Shown in pieces: positions 9,446-17,965 of a stretch of DNA of 64,000 nt (positions within the stretch are counted from its first letter, which is position 1; the number at the start of each line of letters is the position of its first letter). The stretch lies in assembly GCF_021729885.1 (NCBI RefSeq), contig NZ_CP063401.1, positions 1,922,001 through 1,986,000 on the forward strand, written 5' to 3'. A model generated the notes under the pieces. It was not told the origin of the DNA and did no database searches. It was given only the letters and a program-made list of their open reading frames with translations. The DNA comes from Devosia sp. SL43. Its GTDB lineage: Bacteria > Pseudomonadota > Alphaproteobacteria > Rhizobiales > Devosiaceae. The position numbers and the translations under genes were made by a program.

Positions 9446-10117
9446 ATGTCGGTAATGAACTACGAAATTGATGCATCAAACTCGGCATCCGATGTTCGCT
9501 TTCCCAAGGGCGGCGCTGCGAAGCGGGCATTCGATATATCCGTCGCCTTGACGCTACTGCTCTTTGCTCTGCCCGCCATGTTCTTCATCGTGGTCATCAT
9601 GATCTCCACCGATCGCGGCCCGGTCTTGTTCAGTCATGAGCGCATCGGACACAAGGGGCGCCGCTTCCGTTGCTTGAAGTTCCGCTCGATGGTGACCAAT
9701 TCTCAGGAAGCTTTGGCGCGCCATCTTGAGACCTTCCCGCAGGCCAGGGCCGAGTGGGACGCGAACCAAAAGTTGCGCGACGACCCGCGCATTACCCGGC
9801 TCGGCGCTTTCTTGCGAGCAACGAGCCTGGATGAACTGCCCCAGCTGATCAACGTCATCCGGGGCGACATGAGCCTGGTGGGGCCACGTCCCATCGTGCA
9901 GGCCGAAGTTATTCGCTACGCCAACGACATTGCGTCCTACGTCAGCACGCGCCCCGGTATCACCGGCCTGTGGCAGGTGAGCGGACGCAGCGATGTGGAC
10001 TACGATCGTCGTGTCCAGCTCGACGCCCAGTATGTTCGCGAATGGTCGTTCCTGGGCGATATCATCATCATGGTTCGAACGATCAAGGTCGTTCTACTGC
10101 GGACGGGCAGTCGCTAG
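9446..10117 (+). CDS. exoY: Undecaprenyl-phosphate galactose phosphotransferase, ExoY-like
   Basis: This 223-residue priming enzyme transfers sugar-1-phosphate from a UDP-sugar to undecaprenyl phosphate and so starts repeat-unit assembly. It has the N-terminal [10 protein letters not shown] entry, one reentrant hydrophobic helix, KFRSM, the [12 protein letters not shown] block, the family motif VGPRP, and [14 protein letters not shown]. The length fits the compact ExoY class, without the large N-terminal membrane domain of WbaP-type enzymes. ATG 9446 is chosen for its AGGTGG upstream; a TTG at 9404 would add 14 residues that do not resemble the family. Confidence 0.93.
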   Translation: MSVMNYEIDASNSASDVRFPKGGAAKRAFDISVALTLLLFALPAMFFIVVIMISTDRGPVLFSHERIGHKGRRFRCLKFRSMVTNSQEALARHLETFPQARAEWDANQKLRDDPRITRLGAFLRATSLDELPQLINVIRGDMSLVGPRPIVQAEVIRYANDIASYVSTRPGITGLWQVSGRSDVDYDRRVQLDAQYVREWSFLGDIIIMVRTIKVVLLRTGSR

Positions 10118-10137
10118 AAAGCGGGGGGATCATCGAC

Positions 10138-10533
10138 ATGAGCTCCATTTTCTCGCTCCGACCCTCCCTCTTCCGCTCCCGCAACCCCGCTCGCAATTAC
10201 ACGACCGATCTTGAGCGGCTGACCGCCGTGAAGCGGTCGGTGGAGCAGGCGATCGCAAGCGCCGTTTCCGAGCGCGACGGATTGCGGCGACGGGTCGAAC
10301 TCTACTACGCCCAGGCTGCCAACCTTCTCGACAATACGGCCGAGTTCGGTGCGCGATCAGACGATGACGAGGCCTCCATTACCCTGGCCGAGCGCAATGC
10401 CAGCGAGGCGACGCAAAGGGTCAGCGATGTTTCATCGCAGATCGAACAGCTGCAGGCGCTGTCTGCCCAAGTGGACGATTTGATCGCCCAGTTGCAACCA
10501 GTCGTGGACCCGGCCGTAGCATCGTCCGGTTAG
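10138..10533 (+). CDS. Small coiled-coil protein of unknown function in the exo operon
   Basis: The 131-residue product has no signal peptide or membrane helix. Residues 25-60 and 80-120 carry heptad-like patterns (LERLTAVKRSVEQAIASAV and ISSQIEQ-type stretches), so it is probably an alpha-helical coiled coil. The start follows a GGGGGG tract. It sits 20 bp after exoY and 42 bp before a transferase, within the same operon. It is not a standard succinoglycan gene that I recognise. A scaffold or regulator of the biosynthetic complex is one guess from context only. Confidence 0.75.
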   Translation: MSSIFSLRPSLFRSRNPARNYTTDLERLTAVKRSVEQAIASAVSERDGLRRRVELYYAQAANLLDNTAEFGARSDDDEASITLAERNASEATQRVSDVSSQIEQLQALSAQVDDLIAQLQPVVDPAVASSG

Positions 10534-10575
10534 GCCGCTCTTTTCTGATCGATACACCCGCGCCGAGAGGTTCTC

Positions 10576-11562
10576 ATGTCACATGACCAGAGCGAGGGAG
10601 GAGACATGCTGTCCGGCGCCCGCCCCGAGGTGTCGGTCATCATGGCAAATTTCAACGGCAGCGCCTATCTCGGTGCCGCTATCGAGTCGGTGCTGAGCCA
10701 GACGCTGGGCAATATCGAAGTCATCGTCGTCGACGACGCCTCCACCGATGACAGCGTTGCGATTATGCAGTCGTTCGCCGCGACCGACAGCCGGGTCCGG
10801 CCGCTCCCCCTCACCGCGAATGCTGGCCCCGCCAAAGCGCGCAATCTTGCCCTGGACCTGGCCCGGGGTGAGTGGATCGCCATCGTCGATGCCGACGACC
10901 TCATTACCCCGGACCGTCTTGGCCGCTTGGTCGCGCTGGCCAGTGACAACGACGTCGGCATCGTGGCCGACGACCTGTTCTATTTCGTGGATGGCGCAAA
11001 GCCGCATGCTCAACTGTTCCAGTCGGCAAGCTATGCCGAGCCCGAATTGATCACGGCCGAACTGTTCGTTGACGGCAGGACCAAGGCCGGCGACCCCGTG
11101 GCTTTCGGATACCTCAAGCCACTGATCCACAGCTCCGTGCTGGCAAGTCAGCGCTATGACGAGACGCTCCGGGTCGGCGAGGACTACGACCTGCTGCTTC
11201 GCCTGCTGCTGAGCGGCGCGGAGCTCTGCGTTGCTCCCGAGGCGATGTACTATTACCGCCGGCACAGCCAGTCGCTATCACATCGGCTGTCGGTGTCGAC
11301 CGTGCGCGCCATGATCGCGAGCCAGGATCGGTTTGTGGCTCAAAACGGCCCCTTCCCGGCCGCCATGACCACGGCATTCCAGCGCCGCCGCAAGGCACTT
11401 CTGGGACGCCTAGACTTTGAGGAACTGGTCGAGGCGATCAAGGCACGGCGTCTCCTGCCCGCCCTGGGCGCGATGCTCGGCCAACCGAGCCTGCTGGTTA
11501 AGCTCGGGCGATCGGTCAGCGAGCGGCTGACGCGCCGGCTTGGCGGAAAGGTTGCCGGATGA
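10576..11562 (+). CDS. Family 2 glycosyltransferase, possibly ExoO-like
   Basis: The 328-residue protein shows a standard GT-A domain: VSVIMANFNGSAYLGAAIES, VVDDASTDDS, IVDADDL (DxD near residue 111) and RVGEDYDLLLRLL. No membrane helix is evident. It would add one hexose to the lipid-linked repeat unit in the cytoplasm. Position between exoY and exoQ and overall sequence suggest an ExoO- or ExoW-type role, but the linkage cannot be read from sequence. The stop overlaps the exoQ start (ATGA). Confidence 0.88.
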   Translation: MSHDQSEGGDMLSGARPEVSVIMANFNGSAYLGAAIESVLSQTLGNIEVIVVDDASTDDSVAIMQSFAATDSRVRPLPLTANAGPAKARNLALDLARGEWIAIVDADDLITPDRLGRLVALASDNDVGIVADDLFYFVDGAKPHAQLFQSASYAEPELITAELFVDGRTKAGDPVAFGYLKPLIHSSVLASQRYDETLRVGEDYDLLLRLLLSGAELCVAPEAMYYYRRHSQSLSHRLSVSTVRAMIASQDRFVAQNGPFPAAMTTAFQRRRKALLGRLDFEELVEAIKARRLLPALGAMLGQPSLLVKLGRSVSERLTRRLGGKVAG

Positions 11563-12779
11563 CCGCCTACGCGCACCCATCGGCTATGGGTTCGGTGCGA
11601 GCCCCGGTGATTGAGTTCAATATTGCCGCGTGCCTGACATCGGTCTCGCTTGGCGTCCTTCTCCTCAATCCTTTGTTCGGCGGGCTGGCTGCGCTGATCT
11701 TCCTTCTCTGCGGCGGCCTTCTGATGGCCACCAAAATACCGCACACCATCCAATCGCTGGCGCGCTTCTGGTACGTCCTGCTACTACCGGTCTATTGCGC
11801 CCTGTCGACACTCTGGTCGCAGGCCCCTGCAGAGACGTTTCGCGGCTCGCTTCAGCTCTGCGTAAGCGTGGCGATCGCCATAGTGATCGCTTGCCGCGTA
11901 CCGCCCCGCACACTGGTCCGCATCCTATTCGGCATCTTCCTGATGGCGATAATCGCCAGTGTACTATTCGGCAGGGTGCGCAATTCGTCGGGCGCCTGGA
12001 TCGGCATCTTTGGCAGCAAGAATGCGTTCGCGGCCATCGTTTCTGTCTTCATCCTGACATCGGTAGCCGCCTTAGTGGACAAGGAGGGCTCACGCCTGCA
12101 GCGTGTGACTGCGCTGATCTCGCTGGTGGTGTCGGGTCCCATTCTGCTCCTGGCCCAGTCAGCCGGCGCGATCATTATGCTGATGCCGAGCCTGGGTGCC
12201 ATGCTGTTCGTGTTGAGCGGTCGTTGGCTGACTCCACTACAGAGGGCAGTACTGCTCTGCGTGGTCGGCATGCTAGCGGTGATCGCATCGCTCCTTGCGG
12301 TTGGCTATTGGAGCGAATTGATGAACCTGGTGCTCAACACGACCGGCAAGGATACGACCCTAACGGGGCGAACGGACTTGTGGGCGGTGGGCATCGACCT
12401 GATCCGCGAGAATCCGTTGTTCGGTGTTGGCTATCGGGCATTCTGGCTCCAGGGCTATTCGCCGGCAGAAATCTTATGGGCGCAGTTTGGTATCGCCAGC
12501 CGGTCCGGATTCAACTTCCACAACACCTACATTTCGAACGCAGTCGAGATCGGAACCGCTGGCGTCACGATTCAGGTAGCCATGTTGTTCGGCGCATTCT
12601 TTCTGGCATTGAAATGGGGGTTGAGAGACCCTTCTCCGGCCACCGCCCTGTTCCTTGGCTATCTCACCACTGCCGTTTTCGGCAGTTTTGTGGAGGTTTC
12701 CCTGTTTTTCCAGTTCAGCCTGCCAACCACCTTAGTCGTGGTTGCGCTGGTCTATGGAGTGCGAGCATCCAGCCCATGA
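11559..12779 (+). CDS. exoQ: EPS polymerase, ExoQ/Wzy-like membrane protein
   Basis: This 406-residue protein has roughly ten hydrophobic segments and the O-antigen-ligase/polymerase signature. A large periplasmic loop after residue 240 contains TLTGRTDLW and NPLFGVGYRAFW, followed by FNFHNTYI with the conserved His. It would polymerise lipid-linked repeat units on the periplasmic face, as ExoQ does for high-molecular-weight succinoglycan. It is translationally coupled at both ends, with a 4-bp overlap to each neighbour. Confidence 0.87.
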   Translation: MTAYAHPSAMGSVRAPVIEFNIAACLTSVSLGVLLLNPLFGGLAALIFLLCGGLLMATKIPHTIQSLARFWYVLLLPVYCALSTLWSQAPAETFRGSLQLCVSVAIAIVIACRVPPRTLVRILFGIFLMAIIASVLFGRVRNSSGAWIGIFGSKNAFAAIVSVFILTSVAALVDKEGSRLQRVTALISLVVSGPILLLAQSAGAIIMLMPSLGAMLFVLSGRWLTPLQRAVLLCVVGMLAVIASLLAVGYWSELMNLVLNTTGKDTTLTGRTDLWAVGIDLIRENPLFGVGYRAFWLQGYSPAEILWAQFGIASRSGFNFHNTYISNAVEIGTAGVTIQVAMLFGAFFLALKWGLRDPSPATALFLGYLTTAVFGSFVEVSLFFQFSLPTTLVVVALVYGVRASSP

Positions 12780-13807
12780 CAGACACTACCAACCTCGTCC
12801 AGATACGCACCCCGACCTATCGCCGGCCCAAAGCGCTTTCGCGGGCACTGCGCAGCATGCAGGCACAGACCTGGAGCAATTGGGTCTGCGACGTCTACGA
12901 CGATGACCCACAAGGGTCGGCGGAGACGGTCTGCCTGGCGCTGGCCGATCCACGGATCGTCTATCACAGAAACGTCCGACAGAACTTCGCGTCCATGAAC
13001 ATCGACCAGTGCTTCAGCCGCAATAATCCCCATGGCGCGGAGTATTTCTGCGTCGTTGAGGACGACAATTTCATCCTCGACACGTTCCTCGAGGCCAATA
13101 TCGCCCTTTGCAAGTCCCAGGGCGTCGATATCGTGCTGCGCAACCAGCTCTTCGAGCATGCCAGCGGCACCGATGCGGCCTATCTAGGGACGAAGGGCGT
13201 GCTCGATGACGTCTTCACCAACGGCCTCTATGACCCGCTGACGTTCCGCACATCGCTGCTGATGGGCATCGGCGTGTCCAATGGCGGCCTGTTCTGGAGC
13301 CGCCACGCCCGCAGTGAGCTCGAAATCCAGTACAATTGCACGGCGACGCTGCAGGAATATCTGCGGACATTCTCCATTCGCGAGCCGATCTACGTCGCCA
13401 TGGAGCCGCTGGCGGTCTGGGCCGAGAATGCCGAGCAGACGACGCGCAATGCCGGTCTCAACACCTCGTATCTGCGCCGCGAACTCAATCTCAAGCGCAA
13501 TGTCCAGCGCCTGCGTCGCGCCGTCTGGAACGAACTGCCTGCTGAGGCAAGGAAGAGCTATCTCGACAGCGAGCGCTTCGCTGCGCCCCCTGCTGTGCGC
13601 GCCGATGGTCTGGTGAGATCCATGATCTGGCATCAAGCCGGTGCGCCGTTGCCGCCGGTGCAGACGGCGCGCACCGCCCTGCGGTCCGGGTTGGTGGCAG
13701 CTTTTGGCCGATCCGACGCGGCATTGAACGACTTCATCGCTTCCCGCCGGGCCACATCCAGGGTGCGGTCGAGCGGAGCCGACTACCAACCCAGAGGTGC
13801 AGCATGA
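12776..13807 (+). CDS. Family 2-like glycosyltransferase
   Basis: The 343-residue product starts LVQIRTPTYRRPKALSRALRSMQAQTW, a GT-A nucleotide-binding entry, and contains VYDDDPQG and VVEDDNF, either of which may serve as the DxD site. The C-terminal third is Arg-rich and probably helical. It is one of six sugar transferases besides ExoY in the locus and probably does the job of ExoU or ExoW. I cannot decide which. ATG 12776 overlaps the exoQ stop; the frame extends upstream through exoQ, but that part is a shadow. Confidence 0.83.
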   Translation: MTDTTNLVQIRTPTYRRPKALSRALRSMQAQTWSNWVCDVYDDDPQGSAETVCLALADPRIVYHRNVRQNFASMNIDQCFSRNNPHGAEYFCVVEDDNFILDTFLEANIALCKSQGVDIVLRNQLFEHASGTDAAYLGTKGVLDDVFTNGLYDPLTFRTSLLMGIGVSNGGLFWSRHARSELEIQYNCTATLQEYLRTFSIREPIYVAMEPLAVWAENAEQTTRNAGLNTSYLRRELNLKRNVQRLRRAVWNELPAEARKSYLDSERFAAPPAVRADGLVRSMIWHQAGAPLPPVQTARTALRSGLVAAFGRSDAALNDFIASRRATSRVRSSGADYQPRGAA

Positions 13808-14655
13808 GCCTGGAAGCAGTCGACAAGCCACTCGCGAGCCAGACTGACGCGCCGGTGGTGACCTTCATCATCCCGGTGCGGCATCAAGACAATGCCAAGG
13901 ATTGGCCGGCGCTTGTCGGCCGCCTCATGCAGACGGTGCAATCGATCGCCAACCAGACGCACGCCTCCTGGCGCGGCCTGATCGTCGCCAATGTCGGCGC
14001 CCAGATTCCTGCGCTGCCGCAAGGTTTCGAGGTGGTGCGCGTGACCTTCCCGCCCAACCAGCTCCACGACCTGGGGGCCGGCGACAAGGAAGCCATGTAT
14101 GACGCGTTCCGCTGGGACAAGGGGCGCCGTGTGCTGTCGGGCATGATCGCGGCGGGGCAGACCGGCTATTTCATGATCGTGGACGACGACGATTTTGTCA
14201 GCCGCGATATCACCGCGCATGCCGCCAGCAATTTTGGCGCCAACGGCTGGACCATCCAGAACGGCTATATCTGGTCCGAAGGCGGGCGCCTCGCCTACCT
14301 CCATTCCCATTTCGCCACGTTCTGCGGCACCTCGCATGTGATCCGCTCGGACCTTTATGAGGTGCCGGCTGCCGTGGCTGCGGGGAGCGAGGACTATGTC
14401 AAGACCATGCTAGGCAGCCATGTCCGCATCGAGGCCATCCTTGCCGCCAAGGGCAGCCCGCTGCAACCGCTGCCCTTCCCTGGCGCGATCTATCGCGTCG
14501 GCCATGCCGGGGCGCACAGCAAGTCGCGCGGCATGGTCCGCAACTTCGTGGTGAACAAGAAAACCCTGAAATCGCCGGGGTTGCTGCTGAACAATGTGAG
14601 TAAGTTGCGCTTCGTCTCCAAGGGCATGGCCGATGCGTTCGGCATGAGCCTCTAG
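13804..14655 (+). CDS. Glycosyltransferase-like protein (GT-A fold with DDDD motif)
   Basis: The 283-residue protein reads VVTFIIPVRHQDNAKDW near residue 19, then MIVDDDDFVSRDI near 122, consistent with an inverting GT-A transferase. Basic C-terminal residues (RNFVVNKKTLKSPG) could touch the membrane. It overlaps the preceding transferase by four bases, so it belongs to the same operon. The donor and linkage are unknown. Confidence 0.8.
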   Translation: MSLEAVDKPLASQTDAPVVTFIIPVRHQDNAKDWPALVGRLMQTVQSIANQTHASWRGLIVANVGAQIPALPQGFEVVRVTFPPNQLHDLGAGDKEAMYDAFRWDKGRRVLSGMIAAGQTGYFMIVDDDDFVSRDITAHAASNFGANGWTIQNGYIWSEGGRLAYLHSHFATFCGTSHVIRSDLYEVPAAVAAGSEDYVKTMLGSHVRIEAILAAKGSPLQPLPFPGAIYRVGHAGAHSKSRGMVRNFVVNKKTLKSPGLLLNNVSKLRFVSKGMADAFGMSL

Positions 14656-14680
14656 CCAACCGGCAGGGCCTGACGACGAT

Positions 14681-16183
14681 GTGAAAGAACCGATTTTGAG
14701 TGTTACCGGCCAGACCACGCCTGAGGCGCGTTACGATCATCTCAAGACCGGGCGAACCCGCGCCGCCATTGTCGGCCTGCTCTGGTCCTTGCTGAGCGGC
14801 TTCGCCCCGGCGGCAATCGGCGCGTTGGTATTCCTCGCCACCTCGCGCGCCCTCGGCCCGGCCGAATTCGGCACCGTCGCGCTGGCGGCGACCATCACTA
14901 CGATCGCCAGTGCCCTGGTCCCGGTAGGGTTTGGCGACGCATTGGTGCAGCGGGCCGAAATCACCCGGGATCATCTCGATACCGTCTTCTGGCTGTGCTT
15001 CGGGGTCGCGGCGCTTGTCTATGCCGGAGTAGTCGTGGCGGCCGTGCCGTTCGCCGACGCCTTCGGCACACCGGAACTGAAGCTTCTCATCCCCTTGCTC
15101 GGCCTGAAGGTGTTCTTCGACCTGCTTGGTGCGGTACCCAATGCCCTGCTGACCCGCGCCATGGCCTTCCAGAAGCTGGCGGTCCGCACCACCATCGCGT
15201 CATTGGCCGCAGCGGCGATCTGCATTGTGCTGCTGTTACTGAACTATGGCCTCTGGGCCCTAGCCTTTTCACAGCTCGCCTCGTCGCTGATCGCCTGCGC
15301 TGCGTCCATGCTGTCGGCACGCTGGGCGCCCAGATTTTCCTTCAGAACCACTGCATTGCGCGACCTGTCGCGCTTCGGCCTGTTCTCCTCGGGCCAACGG
15401 GCATTGCAGACCATCAACCTCGAACAGGTGCTCATCGGCTCGTTGCTTGGCACATCCATGCTGGGTCTGTTCAGCTTTGCCAGGCGCATTTTCCAACTGA
15501 TCAGCGACCTTATCGCCAGCCCGCTCAATGCGGTGTCCTATCCCCTGCTGTCATCGCTGCAAAAGGAGCCGGGCAAGCTGCGGGACGCCTATATCTTTGC
15601 CACGCTGGCATCCTCGATCTTCTCGTTTCCGCTGTTCATCGGCATGGCGGCGGTGGCCGACGACCTCATCCCCATCGCTTTCGGCGATCACTGGGGTGAT
15701 GCGGTCGGCGCGGTGCGGGCCTTCTGCGCCATGGGGCTGCTGACCAGTGTCGGCGTGCTGCAATCGTCCCTGATCCGCAGTCAAGGCCAGGCCGGGCTCT
15801 GGCTGTTCTACATGCTGGCCCGGCAGGCCATGACGATCCTCTACATCATCTTCTTCCACAATTGGGGGCTCGATGCGCTGGTGACCGCCATCGCCATCCA
15901 GTCCTTTCTGATGTGGCTACCGGCGGTGCACATGGTCATGCGGCTGCTCAACATCAGCCTAGTCACCTATTTCAAACCCTTCGTCGCGCCGGCACTCGCT
16001 GCTGCCGCCATGTTCGTGGCCGTATCGGCGATTAAGGAAGTCCTGCCCGGGGACGCTGTCATCCGGTTGCTGGCCAGCATAGGCGGAGGCGCCCTGGTCT
16101 ATATCGCCGTGCTCGCACTGGCGGCGCGCAGTCAGCTGAGCCGCATCGTGGCGGTCATGCTGACTGGAAAAAAAGCGGCCTGA
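14681..16183 (+). CDS. exoT: Wzx-type lipopolysaccharide/EPS flippase, ExoT-like
   Basis: This 500-residue integral membrane protein has about 12-14 hydrophobic segments. It includes the MOP-superfamily pattern LWSLLSGFAPAAIGALVFLATSRALGP and GFGDALVQR typical of the PST(2)/Wzx branch. Its role would be to flip the undecaprenyl-linked repeat unit to the periplasm for polymerisation by ExoQ. The likely start is GTG 14681, 25 bp after the previous gene. It converges on exoV with a three-base gap and no visible terminator. Confidence 0.88.
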   Translation: MKEPILSVTGQTTPEARYDHLKTGRTRAAIVGLLWSLLSGFAPAAIGALVFLATSRALGPAEFGTVALAATITTIASALVPVGFGDALVQRAEITRDHLDTVFWLCFGVAALVYAGVVVAAVPFADAFGTPELKLLIPLLGLKVFFDLLGAVPNALLTRAMAFQKLAVRTTIASLAAAAICIVLLLLNYGLWALAFSQLASSLIACAASMLSARWAPRFSFRTTALRDLSRFGLFSSGQRALQTINLEQVLIGSLLGTSMLGLFSFARRIFQLISDLIASPLNAVSYPLLSSLQKEPGKLRDAYIFATLASSIFSFPLFIGMAAVADDLIPIAFGDHWGDAVGAVRAFCAMGLLTSVGVLQSSLIRSQGQAGLWLFYMLARQAMTILYIIFFHNWGLDALVTAIAIQSFLMWLPAVHMVMRLLNISLVTYFKPFVAPALAAAAMFVAVSAIKEVLPGDAVIRLLASIGGGALVYIAVLALAARSQLSRIVAVMLTGKKAA

Positions 16184-16186
16184 AGC

Positions 16187-17089
16187 TCAGGCGCTGGCTT
16201 TGCTGGAGGTGTAGTTGCGGACGAAGCCGTTCACGGCCGCCAGGGCACGGTCGGTCACGTCGGCGATCGCCTGATCCGAGCTGAGCTGCGGCTCCTGCTT
16301 GGCAATGGCCTTCAGGTGCTGGGCGGCACGGTATGTCAGGATCTTGTTCGGCAATGCCGAGAATATGCTCTCGTTCAGCCGGCCCGAGCGGCCGTTCTCG
16401 CCACCGCGCCCGGTGGCCCCGACATAAAGCTCGAGCACGCTGGACGGCTTGAGGTCGTGTACCCGCAGATCGATGGACAGGGCCTCCGACCAGTCAAGCC
16501 ACTTCATGTGATGACCGCGATAGATCGGCTTGACGCCGATCCAGGGTGTGCGTAGCGCGTCGGCGACGATCGCGCCATGCATGGCCTCGGTGATCAACAG
16601 CCGCGCACCTTTGAGCTGTCCCAGTATCTTGTCGGTGGGATCGGTGGCGTCGATCAGCGTGATCCCGGCAATCTTGCAAGCCTCGGCCCAGAAGCCGCGC
16701 TCAAGACTCTCGTAATGCGGCATGAAGGCGACATCGATGCCGGGCGTCGCCGGCGGCAAATCCATGGTGCGAAGCAAGATCGCACTGTCGCATATGGCCT
16801 TTTCGGAGGGGAGGCCTAGAGCCGCGGCCGTGCGCGGACCACGCACGAAAGCTATATTCCAGGTGCCATCGTCGATCTTGGGACGACCCATATAGCCGGC
16901 ATAACCCGAGCCCATCACATGCTTGCGCGACTTGGCGGGCAAATGGTCGCCGATGATGGAGCCGATACCGACAAACAGGTCGCTCTCGTCATCGTCGAGA
17001 AAACCTGCCGGCAGGATCGACTGCCAGACCGACGTGTTCAACTCGTCGCCGAAATTCGGCACCTTGCCCCTGAAAAACACCAGTTTCAT
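16187..17089 (-). CDS. exoV: Polysaccharide pyruvyl transferase, ExoV-like
   Basis: The 300-residue product opens KLVFFRGKVPNFGDELN, the signature start of the pyruvyl-transferase family (CsaB/ExoV). It continues FVGIGSIIGD, VMGSGYAG, FVRGPRTAAALG and ITEAMHGAIVADALRTPW. ExoV transfers pyruvate from phosphoenolpyruvate to the terminal sugar of the repeat unit, giving an acidic ketal. It shares the minus strand with exoK and exoF downstream of the lasso genes. It is the only non-sugar decoration enzyme found in this locus. Confidence 0.9.
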   Translation of the reverse strand: MKLVFFRGKVPNFGDELNTSVWQSILPAGFLDDDESDLFVGIGSIIGDHLPAKSRKHVMGSGYAGYMGRPKIDDGTWNIAFVRGPRTAAALGLPSEKAICDSAILLRTMDLPPATPGIDVAFMPHYESLERGFWAEACKIAGITLIDATDPTDKILGQLKGARLLITEAMHGAIVADALRTPWIGVKPIYRGHHMKWLDWSEALSIDLRVHDLKPSSVLELYVGATGRGGENGRSGRLNESIFSALPNKILTYRAAQHLKAIAKQEPQLSSDQAIADVTDRALAAVNGFVRNYTSSKASA

Positions 17090-17141
17090 TTGTTCCCCTT
17101 GAGGCTAGCCAGAAATCGCCCTGACGGGCTGGTTTGTGAAT

Positions 17142-17948
17142 TCAGCACGTGATGGATTGCGGGAAGAGGCAGCTCTCGCCCGGTGCCGTATAGCCGAACC
17201 AGTCGAGCTCCATCTTGATAGGTTGCGCGGGTGCCTCGAACGGTCCCATCCAATCAGTCATCGTGTCGCTGCCCCATAGGCTGAAGAACACATTCTGCTC
17301 GTGCGTCGGGATTTCGTGCGGCACGTCGATCGTGCGGATGAGCTCGCCATTGGCATAGAACCTGATGGTGTCGGGGGCCCAGACGAAGCCGTACTGGATG
17401 AAATCGCTGTCGGAGGCATAGGGCAATTCAAGCAATCGCCCATTGCCGTTGCCCGGCGTGCCAAGGCCGCTTTTGCCCGACACATAAGTGCCGGTGCTGA
17501 TCTCGCCGGTGTCCTTGGCCAGCACTTCGAAGTCAATCTCGTCGTGCGGCTGGTTCATGGTCGGGCCGGTATAGGTAAAAAACGCCGCATTGAGGCCCGA
17601 GCCGGCGGGCGTCTTCAAGCGCGCCTCGTATGTTCCGTATTTGTAGGCCGTGCGGGTGCGGATTTCGCCGCAGGTGAATGAGCGACCAGCCATCTCACCG
17701 GGACCAAAGGCAATCTCCAGAATTCCATCGTTGAGGGTGACGCGCTTGTCTGCCCACCCGCAATTCTGGTGCGGGCCATTGGACCAGCCATCAGAAGCAT
17801 ACCAGCGCACGCGGTCGAAAGTGTTGAAGTCATCAAAGAAGCTGACACTGGTTTCTTGCGCGGCGGCTCCGACGGAGAGCAGCGACAGAGCAATCAGAGC
17901 GGCGGAACTCGACAGGGTGGGGCGCTGGATTCGAGATAGATGGACCAT
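17142..17948 (-). CDS. exoK: Secreted GH16 endo-beta-glucanase, ExoK-like
   Basis: A signal peptide with hydrophobic core SAALIALSLLSVGAAAQ precedes a GH16 jelly-roll domain in this 268-residue protein. The catalytic motif DEIDFEVL, with nucleophile and acid/base glutamates, lies near residue 137. WSNGPHQNCGW and the Trp-rich C-terminal strand fit bacterial lichenases. ExoK cleaves nascent succinoglycan during secretion and controls chain length. A Cys pair at the extreme C terminus (SCLFPQSITC) may form a disulphide. Confidence 0.92.
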   Translation of the reverse strand: MVHLSRIQRPTLSSSAALIALSLLSVGAAAQETSVSFFDDFNTFDRVRWYASDGWSNGPHQNCGWADKRVTLNDGILEIAFGPGEMAGRSFTCGEIRTRTAYKYGTYEARLKTPAGSGLNAAFFTYTGPTMNQPHDEIDFEVLAKDTGEISTGTYVSGKSGLGTPGNGNGRLLELPYASDSDFIQYGFVWAPDTIRFYANGELIRTIDVPHEIPTHEQNVFFSLWGSDTMTDWMGPFEAPAQPIKMELDWFGYTAPGESCLFPQSITC

Positions 17949-17965
17949 TGTAGAACTCCCGTGAA

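Noticed and set aside
11630..12775. Long N-terminal extension of the glycosyltransferase at 12776
   Set aside because: The extension runs through exoQ in another frame and has no family resemblance; the ATGA overlap at 12776 gives the real start.
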